Source: an uncultured Ilumatobacter sp. (GTDB taxonomy: Bacteria; Actinomycetota; Acidimicrobiia; Acidimicrobiales; Ilumatobacteraceae). Taken from it: DNA of 5,317 bases. The notes under the pieces were generated by a model. It did no database searches. It was not told the DNA's origin and was given only the letters and a program-made list of their open reading frames with translations. The stretch's first letter is position 1, and the number at the start of each line of letters is the position of its first letter. The stretch spans positions 1-5,317 of the forward strand of contig CALICC010000179.1 in assembly GCA_938049325.1 (NCBI GenBank), written 5' to 3'. The position numbers and the translations under genes were made by a program. Shown piece after piece: positions 1 to 5,317 of this stretch.

Positions 1-66
1 GCGGGCAGCGGCTGCATGGCTGCCATCGACGCCGAGCGCTGGCTCGAAGACCAACACGACGCCTGA
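1..66 (+). CDS. trxB: Thioredoxin reductase, C-terminal end (partial, 5' end outside window)
   Basis: The frame from base 1 reads AGSGCMAAIDAERWLEDQHD followed by Ala and TGA. The segment GSGCMAAIDAERWL is the conserved C-terminal signature of bacterial thioredoxin reductase: the end of the FAD-binding half, where a Gly-(S/D)-G-C-x-A-A stretch leads into the last helix with a conserved A-E-x-(W/Y)-L. The enzyme is a cytosolic FAD- and NADPH-dependent homodimer that reduces thioredoxin. The catalytic CxxC and nucleotide-binding motifs lie upstream and cannot be checked. In many actinobacteria trxA follows trxB directly; here the next gene is convergent and unrelated, so trxA is not immediately downstream. 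Another pyridine-nucleotide disulphide oxidoreductase is possible but less likely given this motif. Confidence 0.85.
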   Translation, partial: AGSGCMAAIDAERWLEDQHDA

Positions 67-84
67 CGCGGACCTCGTCAGCTC

Positions 85-136
85 ACCCCGAACTGTGAGC
101 CCTCAACCGGGGTTTCGCGATCACAGCCTCACAGTT
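85..136. terminator. Putative bidirectional terminator between convergent trxB and regulator genes
   Basis: A perfect 9-base inverted repeat (AACTGTGAG at 91-99, CTCACAGTT at 128-136) encloses a 28-base loop and overlaps the TGA stop of the minus-strand gene at 129-131. Two alternative stems share the area: ACCCCG (85-90) with CGGGGT (108-113), and CTGTGA (93-98) with TCACAG (121-126). The position between two convergent stop codons fits a shared terminator. There is no long T tract on either side, so it is not a textbook intrinsic terminator; T-less hairpins are common in high-GC actinobacteria. Termination itself is inferred. Confidence 0.5.
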
Positions 137-2825
137 GCCCGACCTGCGGCACGAGCAGATCCAGCTGACGGCGGATCTCCTGGCGAGTCTCCGCGCTGAC
201 CCGGTCTGCGTCGACCACCGCAACGGCCGTTCGATGCCAACGCCGCTGGAGGGCTGAACGGAAGAGCTCCATCTCGTCGTCGTACGCGAACTGTTTCGAC
301 AGCAGCATGCCAGTGAAGCTCAGCACAGCGTCGACGCGCCGTTGCACGTCGTCCGTGTCGTCGAGAGCATCGAGGAGATCCCACACGTCGACTTCCACGG
401 TTCCGTCGGACTCCAATCTGAGCACGTCGTCGGTCCACGACAGCGGCCCGTCGGGTTGGATCCCCAGGGACTTCCGCATGCGATGAATCAGCCCGTGCAG
501 GCGGTTCCGGCCCACGGCGGGATCGATTTCGGGCCACAGATATTCGAGCGCCGCGTCGACCGTGACGGCACCTCGCTGCGCGATCAGGAGCGCGAGCAGA
601 CCTGCGGATTGACCGCGCAGCTCCTGCGTGGGGCCGTCGGCAATCGAATAGACCATCGACGGTCGCAGCACCTCGAGCGACAGCATCGGGCGTGCGTCCA
701 CGCCAACGGCGTCGGCGCGGACGATCTCGGCAAGCGCTGGTCGCCCGCCCGCCTCGGCATCGTCGGCGAGCTGATGGAGTGCGTCGACGGCACGCTCGTC
801 TCCTTGCCGGAGCTTCACGTACAGATCGAGGTGGCGACACCCCAGCTCGGTGATGTGGCCGAAGAGCCCACCTGGCTGGCTCCGTGCACGCCCCAGCAGC
901 AGTTCGGCGGCGTCCAGGTCGCCCTTCCGGGCATTGACCATGCCGAGCTGCGCCGCGAAGACCCCGCCGAGCACCGCCACCGCCGGGTCGGTCGCGAGTG
1001 CGCGAACGATCTGATCGAAGCGTTCGGCGCGATCGGCTGACCAGCCGTCGGCCTCCACGTCCAAGAACAGCTGGATCATGTCGAGCGAACTGACGACCGC
1101 GCGCCCGGCGCCGGTCGCCATCGCAGCTCGCGCTGATGCAATCGCCGATGCCGAAGCCGCGTAGTTGCCGATCACGAACTCGAGAACCGCCAACTCGCCG
1201 AACCGCAGCGCCGCGTCGTCATGATGCTCGTCGGCCAATTCGGCGGCAGCGGTACGCACCGCGAGCACGGCCTCACTCGCCGGCGCGATCCAGAGCAACG
1301 TCCCTGCGTACGCGTACCAGGCACGAGACGACACGGTTGATCGTCCGGCGCGGTCGAGCAGCGTCAACGCCGACTCGATGAGCCGACAGCCGCGTTCGAC
1401 GTCGACACGCTGCGGACTCGCCAGCAGCCCTTGTCCATAGAGGCGGCACATGGTGACCGCGCCGACGAGTCCGGCTCGTCCCCACCGCCGGGCCGCCGCG
1501 TCGACGGGATCCGGGTGGTCGAGCAGTTCACCCAGTGCGGATTCGCACAACTCGAACAATCTCAGATCTCCGGTCATGCGATACCGATCGGCCAACAGCG
1601 CCTGCGCCCGAACCGAACCGTCAGGATCGTCGGGCCCACATCGCGCCACGAGGTCGCGCGCGGTCTGCTCACTCGGAATCGTGGCCAACGAAACCCCGAC
1701 ACTCGACCGCACCTCGGCCAACGCAACATCGAGGAGCAGCGTCCGGTCGGGTGGTTGGAGCGACTCGACCAGCGGTGGAATATCCGCAAAGCGTCCGGCA
1801 GCCGCCGCGCTCTCGACCAAGCACTCGAGCAGCGGTGCTGCATCCGTGGCTCGGCCGACCGAGATGAGGAGGTGCGCAGCCCGTTTCGACTCGCTCGCAC
1901 CGACCAGCACCTCGACCACCGAGTCGGTTGCCGCGCGGTTCGGGGGATCCGACGTCAACGCGGTCCGCGCCCATCCGACGACCGACCGCCAACCCGGCTC
2001 CTGGTTCACGATCCAGGGAACCTCGGCGGCAGCGACCGCGGGCGCCAGCGAATCGAGCAGTGACGCCGGAAACCCAGGGACGTGCGCCAGAACACCGACC
2101 ACCGCACGGTCGCGGTCGGACACGCCAGCGAGTTGGGATCGAACAAGTGCGTCGAGCGCCGCGAGACCTGGGCGATCGTCGCGCTGCATCGACTGGCCGT
2201 TGCGGGCAAGCAGTTGCGCTGCAAGTGGCCAGCCTCCTGAGAGTGTGTGCAGCTCGCCGCCGCGCGTGGCTTCGCCAGCGATCACGGCGCACTCGTCGGC
2301 GGTCAGCGTCAGGTCAATCGAGCGAATCAGCGCAGCTTCACCCGACGCAATCTGCTCGACGCACGCGGCAGGCAACGGACCTCGAGTCGCCACGATGACC
2401 TGTGCCGTCGGAGCGCATCCACGCAACGTACGCAGCACCAGCGCGAGCACATCATCGGGAATCACGTGTGCGTCATCGATGACAAGTGACCCCGGTTGGC
2501 GTGCCGCCTGAACTTGCTCGCCGAGGGCCCGGATGGCGTCGGCTTCGAGGTCGGAGTGCGAAGGTGACGCGGCAACACCCCAACCCTGAGTGATCGCACC
2601 GCCGAGGAGTGTCAGCAACGCAATCGGGTCGCTGTCCAGCTCATCGGGGGTGCACCAAGCAACGGGAAGCCCGGCAGCATCTGCGATCTGCGCGGCAAGC
2701 ACGGTCTTGCCGAATCCCGTTGGTGCCTCCAGCACGACCACCGGCCGCTCACCGCAGCGTCGAACCAGGCGCGGCCGGTCGACCGCATCGGCGATCACCG
2801 GAGGCGTGATCTTGTAGCGCAGCAT
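129..2825 (-). CDS. STAND/MalT-like ATPase transcriptional regulator with C-terminal SARP-type winged helix
   Basis: Residue numbers count from the ATG at 2825 (898 aa). The N-terminus has the MalT-family layout: R-P-R-L (17-20), Walker A APTGFGKT (34-41), WCTPDELDSDP (57-67, like the W-x-x-x-D-x-x-D-x-D-P stretch of MalT), Walker B LVIDDAHVI (114-122), VIVATR (143-148) and LSGGWPLAAQLL (195-206), the conserved GGWP motif. Residues about 310-715 are Ala/Leu-rich helices that look like a TPR-type sensor/oligomerisation region. Residues about 731-808 form an OmpR/SARP winged helix (LLALLIAQRGAVTV, ALEYLWPEID, recognition-helix region RNRLHGLIHRMRKSLG 773-788, wing DVLRLE). A short BTAD-like tail follows (VEVDVWDL 810-817, FTGMLL 837-842, FRSALQRRWH 855-864). 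In the STAND family ATP and an inducer trigger oligomerisation and DNA binding; this inducer is unknown. A GTG at 2897 would add 24 residues, but those codons have only 14 of 24 G/C third positions, against 20 of 24 just after the ATG, and the homologous part begins at MLRYKITPP. It is divergent from the secreted-protein gene, a likely target. Confidence 0.9.
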   Translation of the reverse strand: MLRYKITPPVIADAVDRPRLVRRCGERPVVVLEAPTGFGKTVLAAQIADAAGLPVAWCTPDELDSDPIALLTLLGGAITQGWGVAASPSHSDLEADAIRALGEQVQAARQPGSLVIDDAHVIPDDVLALVLRTLRGCAPTAQVIVATRGPLPAACVEQIASGEAALIRSIDLTLTADECAVIAGEATRGGELHTLSGGWPLAAQLLARNGQSMQRDDRPGLAALDALVRSQLAGVSDRDRAVVGVLAHVPGFPASLLDSLAPAVAAAEVPWIVNQEPGWRSVVGWARTALTSDPPNRAATDSVVEVLVGASESKRAAHLLISVGRATDAAPLLECLVESAAAAGRFADIPPLVESLQPPDRTLLLDVALAEVRSSVGVSLATIPSEQTARDLVARCGPDDPDGSVRAQALLADRYRMTGDLRLFELCESALGELLDHPDPVDAAARRWGRAGLVGAVTMCRLYGQGLLASPQRVDVERGCRLIESALTLLDRAGRSTVSSRAWYAYAGTLLWIAPASEAVLAVRTAAAELADEHHDDAALRFGELAVLEFVIGNYAASASAIASARAAMATGAGRAVVSSLDMIQLFLDVEADGWSADRAERFDQIVRALATDPAVAVLGGVFAAQLGMVNARKGDLDAAELLLGRARSQPGGLFGHITELGCRHLDLYVKLRQGDERAVDALHQLADDAEAGGRPALAEIVRADAVGVDARPMLSLEVLRPSMVYSIADGPTQELRGQSAGLLALLIAQRGAVTVDAALEYLWPEIDPAVGRNRLHGLIHRMRKSLGIQPDGPLSWTDDVLRLESDGTVEVDVWDLLDALDDTDDVQRRVDAVLSFTGMLLSKQFAYDDEMELFRSALQRRWHRTAVAVVDADRVSAETRQEIRRQLDLLVPQVGQL

Positions 2826-2832
2826 TGCCGCG

Positions 2833-2838
2833 AGATTA
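2833..2838 (-). promoter_or_regulatory. Candidate -10 element of a leaderless promoter for the regulator gene
   Basis: On the minus strand TAATCT matches the actinobacterial TANNNT -10 consensus and ends 7 bases before the ATG at 2825. Transcription would then begin at or one base before the start codon. No Shine-Dalgarno sequence lies in front of this ATG, which suits leaderless translation, frequent in actinobacteria. A good -35 is not visible at the usual spacing, so the call rests on the -10 match and its position only. Confidence 0.4.
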
Positions 2839-2905
2839 GATTTTCGCCCGCTCGCCCCGTCGTGAATTCCATGTTGCTGCTTACGGTCCTGCTTCACGGT
2901 GCTCG

Positions 2906-2941
2906 AGATGGCAACGAACTTCTAAGTGGCAACAAAGTGGC
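2906..2941 (+). promoter_or_regulatory. SARP-like operator: heptamer direct repeats with 11-base period
   Basis: AAGTGGC occurs at 2924-2930 and again, identical, at 2935-2941, with the 4-base spacer AACA. A degenerate copy AGATGGC (5 of 7 identical) lies at 2906-2912, 18 bases before the first perfect copy. Known SARP activators such as ActII-ORF4 and DnrI bind heptamer direct repeats separated by 4 bases, placing each copy on the same helix face, close upstream of or overlapping the -35 region. The divergent neighbour carries a SARP-type winged helix, making it the natural candidate ligand. The repeat is seen directly; binding is inferred. Confidence 0.5.
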
Positions 2942-2947
2942 GCCTGC

Positions 2948-2953
2948 GAAGGT
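2948..2953 (+). promoter_or_regulatory. Weak candidate -10 for the secreted-protein gene
   Basis: GAAGGT keeps the A at position 2 and T at position 6 of the TANNNT consensus and lies 6 bases after the second heptamer. That would put the repeats over the -35 region, as in SARP-activated promoters that lack a good -35, with transcription starting near 2960 and a leader of roughly 28 bases containing the ribosome binding site. The match is poor and the call depends on the operator model. Confidence 0.2.
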
Positions 2954-2976
2954 CCCTCCAGGAACACCGACACTCC

Positions 2977-2983
2977 GGAGGAG
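2977..2983 (+). promoter_or_regulatory. Ribosome binding site of the secreted-protein gene
   Basis: GGAGGAG is a near-perfect Shine-Dalgarno sequence; its GGAGG core (2977-2981) ends 6 bases before the ATG at 2988. It fixes the start codon, which also gives a complete signal peptide. Confidence 0.85.
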
Positions 2984-2987
2984 ACCC

Positions 2988-3077
2988 ATGCGACGCATCC
3001 CCGCACTCATCATCATGCTGCTCACATCGGCCGCGGCGCTCATTGCGCTGACCGCCGGATCCCAACCAGCCAGCGCG
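2988..3077 (+). other. Signal peptide coding region (Sec type)
   Basis: MRRIPALIIMLLTSAAALIA starts the protein, followed by LTAGSQPASA. The positive n-region, about 18-residue hydrophobic core and A-x-A ending at residue 30 fit signal peptidase I cleavage before VGIPQ. The twin Arg lacks the rest of a Tat motif, and no Cys follows that would make a lipoprotein (the first Cys is residue 37). Confidence 0.85.
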
Positions 3078-5317
3078 GTCGGCATACCCCAGCTCTGCCC
3101 GAGTGGTGGGTCATCGGGTACTCCGGTTCCCGTGAGCCTCTCGCTCGAAGGCTGGTCGCTCGACGGGACCCACCATCCGCGCCAAGAAGTCACCAACCCT
3201 CTCGCGCGACTCGCTCCACCGACCGTCTTCGGCGCGCCGGACTTCTCGATCAATGGTCTCGAGGAGCTCCACGTCAACCAACCTCCCGCCGGTCAGGCAC
3301 CGGGCAACGGATTCGACAACGCCCCCGACCTCGAGCTCGGTCTCGGGCTGCGGCAATCGACATCACCACCGGCCGACCTCACGAACACGGGCAATTCACC
3401 GACCTATCCGCTGCTGAAAGACAGCTTCGGCGAGCCTGACGTCGGCAGTTGGCCCGTCGCAGAGTTCAGTGCAGCGATCGATCTGTTCGTCCGGCTCCCT
3501 CAGGACTCGTGGATCAGGACGGTCGCAGGGAGTCACTACCAGGCGAAAGTCGGTGTCAGAATCTCGTTGAGTGGCGACTTCTATGACTTGCTGATCGATC
3601 TCGACTCGCTGCAAGCGTCCGCTCGCTATGGATCCGCCGCGTTCCCCGACGAGTTTCGGTTGACCTTCGGCGTGACACCGACAGCAGGCGACGACGTCAC
3701 GATCGCGATCGGCCAAGAGGTGTACTTCGACTCGATTCCGGCCGAGGACTACCCGCCGCTCGACATCGACGTCACGGTCGTCGGGGCAACCGGCCCTGAC
3801 GGACCGCCGACTTCGGACCCGATTGTGGAACTCGGCACCGCGTGGGATCGCGCGCCTGAAGACTTCGCCGTCGGTCTCCGCCAGCCGTGCCCGCCAGCCG
3901 GCGCATCCGGTCCCGTTCCGCGGGCGCACTTCGCCACCAACCTCGGCGGGTCAGGACTGGAGCAATCGGTCGACATCGACTTCGTCACGGGCCGCGGTGC
4001 AGGCGTCGAAGGCGGCGACGACGTCGCTCTGTCCGGGCGGATCGAACAGCTGCCTGATCGCGTCGACGTGTTGCAGGGCACCGATCGCTTCGACGTGCTG
4101 CACTCGGGTGATCAGTCTCCGACCGTGATCATCGACCAGCTCGAACTGGCAAGCGACGACGGCAAAGGTGGCGCGCCGATCAGTGCCTCCGGGCGAGTCG
4201 ACGGGTTGAGTTCGCACCTCCGAGTCGATCTCGGATCGGGGTCCGGTTCGGTCGACAGCTGTCCTCGCGTTGACTCCGGTGACGATCTCGGCCTGCTCGC
4301 TCCCGCATCAGGCGTTCAACCAGGGCAGGATGGCTGGGCCAGCAACTGTGCGCCGAGCCCAGGCGGCACGATCGGACCGCGCATCGACGGGATCCACCTC
4401 GTCGCGCAGAACTTCCTGTCCGACGGGCCGTTCGGGGGCTCGGCGAGTGCCGGCCTACCCGCCGCACCTCCCCCACTTCAGACCGCACGCGAGATCTGTG
4501 AGTATCTGCCGCAGGTCGACGGCCCGTGGCGCTTGAAATGTCACACCACGCCCGACGTCCCTCGAACGGCGTTCCTCCTGGCTGCGACGCAGCATCCGCA
4601 TCTTGCGTCGGGCCCCGACACGAGCCACACGCTGGTGCGGATCGGCGCCGACGTGCAGTCGGTCTCCCACGTCCGTTTCGCGACCGAGTCACGTGACCGC
4701 CGCCCCGACGACTCCTTCCACCGTCGAGAAATCAACGATGCGGAGCGTTGGGGCGTGGAGACGTCCACATCGATCGTCGCCGAGACCGGTGGCGAGCCGT
4801 CCACCCAGCTGATCGCACACCTCGACCGCCGAACCGACTTGAGTTCTGATTCCGCCAATGAGGGAAGCCTCATTCGTGCGCTCGGCACCATGTCGCCGCT
4901 CCCCGCGTCGATCGATTCGCTCGATCTCGTGACCCGCAGCCGAGGGAACGTGCACAACACGACCAACGACGCACCGCTCGTGCTCGACTGGTCCGCCGAC
5001 TCTCGAATTCAGCTTGCGGCGACGGAGCTCGAAGTGCAGGCGCGAGGTCGCAACGCCGCCGGAGACCCACAAGCGGGGATCATGATCGAGGGACAGGCGG
5101 TGGTCGACCTGCCAGCCGGTGCGTCGCTTGCGTTGGAGAACCGAGGAGCGCTGACAACGGTCGACTACGACCCCAACGCATCCGCCTCGACGACCGTCGA
5201 ATTCGCCGGACGCATCACGACGATCGACGACCGACGCAATGGGGTGGCCACCGACGTGGCCGGACGCGTCGTTGTCACCGACGACGTCGAGGTCGTGCTC
5301 GACCGAAGCGGACCCGA
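2988..5317 (+). CDS. Secreted beta-rich repetitive protein of unknown function (partial, 3' end outside window)
   Basis: The frame stays open for 776 codons from an ATG with a strong ribosome binding site and has no stop before the window ends. Residues 1-30 form a Sec signal peptide: two Arg, a hydrophobic core (about 5-22) and an ASA cleavage site after residue 30. There is no lipobox and no other obvious membrane segment in the visible part. The mature protein is rich in Asp, Gly, Pro, Ser and Val with alternating hydrophobic residues, suggesting beta structure. Residues about 45-265 appear to be one domain. Further on, a strand motif [SA]GR[IV] recurs at 349, 401, 740 and 758, with related stretches such as SGRIEQLPDRVDV, SGRVDGLSSHLRVDL and EGQAVVDLPAGASLAL. 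A Gly/Pro/Ala-rich linker (about 479-497) separates the parts. Six cysteines (37, 301, 425, 454, 504, 518) could form disulphides outside the cell. I recognise no family and see no enzyme motif. A surface or extracellular structural or binding protein is a guess. The divergent regulator probably controls it. Confidence 0.85.
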   Translation, partial: MRRIPALIIMLLTSAAALIALTAGSQPASAVGIPQLCPSGGSSGTPVPVSLSLEGWSLDGTHHPRQEVTNPLARLAPPTVFGAPDFSINGLEELHVNQPPAGQAPGNGFDNAPDLELGLGLRQSTSPPADLTNTGNSPTYPLLKDSFGEPDVGSWPVAEFSAAIDLFVRLPQDSWIRTVAGSHYQAKVGVRISLSGDFYDLLIDLDSLQASARYGSAAFPDEFRLTFGVTPTAGDDVTIAIGQEVYFDSIPAEDYPPLDIDVTVVGATGPDGPPTSDPIVELGTAWDRAPEDFAVGLRQPCPPAGASGPVPRAHFATNLGGSGLEQSVDIDFVTGRGAGVEGGDDVALSGRIEQLPDRVDVLQGTDRFDVLHSGDQSPTVIIDQLELASDDGKGGAPISASGRVDGLSSHLRVDLGSGSGSVDSCPRVDSGDDLGLLAPASGVQPGQDGWASNCAPSPGGTIGPRIDGIHLVAQNFLSDGPFGGSASAGLPAAPPPLQTAREICEYLPQVDGPWRLKCHTTPDVPRTAFLLAATQHPHLASGPDTSHTLVRIGADVQSVSHVRFATESRDRRPDDSFHRREINDAERWGVETSTSIVAETGGEPSTQLIAHLDRRTDLSSDSANEGSLIRALGTMSPLPASIDSLDLVTRSRGNVHNTTNDAPLVLDWSADSRIQLAATELEVQARGRNAAGDPQAGIMIEGQAVVDLPAGASLALENRGALTTVDYDPNASASTTVEFAGRITTIDDRRNGVATDVAGRVVVTDDVEVVLDRSGP

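Noticed and set aside
342..1040. 232-codon plus-strand open frame opposite the regulator's 3' part.
   Set aside because: It is antisense to the winged-helix and helical-repeat coding region, which shows clear family motifs; no ribosome binding site or domain supports the shadow frame.
1450..2511. 353-codon plus-strand open frame (and the 1431-2063 and 1928-2398 frames overlapping it).
   Set aside because: It lies wholly antisense to the conserved regulator gene. Its translation is Ser/Arg/Ala/Thr-rich with no recognisable motif, and its length is explained by the scarcity of stop codons in high-GC DNA.
2901..2906. TCGAGC on the minus strand, resembling the ActII-ORF4 heptamer core.
   Set aside because: It occurs once in the intergenic region without a partner at 11 bases, and this hexamer is frequent in the surrounding coding sequence as Leu-Glu, Ser-Ser or Arg codon pairs.
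2954..2981. Possible hairpin hiding the ribosome binding site (CCTCC at 2955-2959 with GGAGG at 2977-2981).
   Set aside because: Only 5 base pairs around a 17-base loop with no extension; short complements to a Shine-Dalgarno sequence arise easily by chance.
3396..5072. Several minus-strand open frames (3396-3929, 4180-4692, 4541-4966, 4689-5072 and others).
   Set aside because: All lie antisense to the exported-protein gene. They are Arg-rich, lack start-site support and overlap each other in different frames, as expected for shadows.
2988..5317. Possible frameshift or two-gene split in the exported-protein region.
   Set aside because: One frame stays open throughout with consistently G/C-ending codons and the same style of residue composition; no internal stop or frame switch was found.
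1..5317. Mobile element, CRISPR array, tRNA or riboswitch.
   Set aside because: No terminal repeats, transposase motifs, spaced palindromic repeats or cloverleaf-like sequence were seen on reading both strands.

Overview
The window looks like high-GC actinobacterial chromosome. It is GC-rich, its codons mostly end in G or C, and its central gene ends in a SARP-type (OmpR-like winged helix plus BTAD-like) DNA-binding region, an architecture mainly known from Actinomycetota. A member of Acidimicrobiia is possible, but nothing here fixes the genus.

Layout. Positions 1-66 hold the last 21 codons and stop of a plus-strand thioredoxin reductase (trxB). A 62-base convergent gap (67-128) follows, with nested inverted repeats that probably act as a bidirectional terminator. 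One long minus-strand gene (129-2825; a GTG start at 2897 is also open) encodes a large STAND/MalT-type ATPase. It has a helical-repeat middle and a C-terminal SARP-like winged helix, and is very likely a signal-dependent transcriptional regulator. A divergent intergenic region (2826-2987) separates it from a plus-strand gene starting at 2988 with a good ribosome binding site. That gene stays open to the window end (776 codons seen, no stop). It encodes a Sec-exported, beta-rich, internally repetitive protein that I do not recognise.

The most interesting signal is in the divergent region: a perfect 7-base direct repeat (AAGTGGC at 2924-2930 and 2935-2941) with a 4-base spacer, hence an 11-base period, plus a degenerate third copy at 2906-2912. 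Heptamers repeated every 11 bases are the classical operator layout of SARP regulators, and the neighbouring gene encodes a SARP-type winged helix. The working model is that an ATP-dependent STAND regulator binds here and activates the divergent gene for a large exported repeat protein. This is inferred from layout, not shown.

No tRNA, rRNA, CRISPR array, insertion sequence or phage gene was seen. The other open frames on either strand overlap these two long genes and are best read as high-GC shadows.
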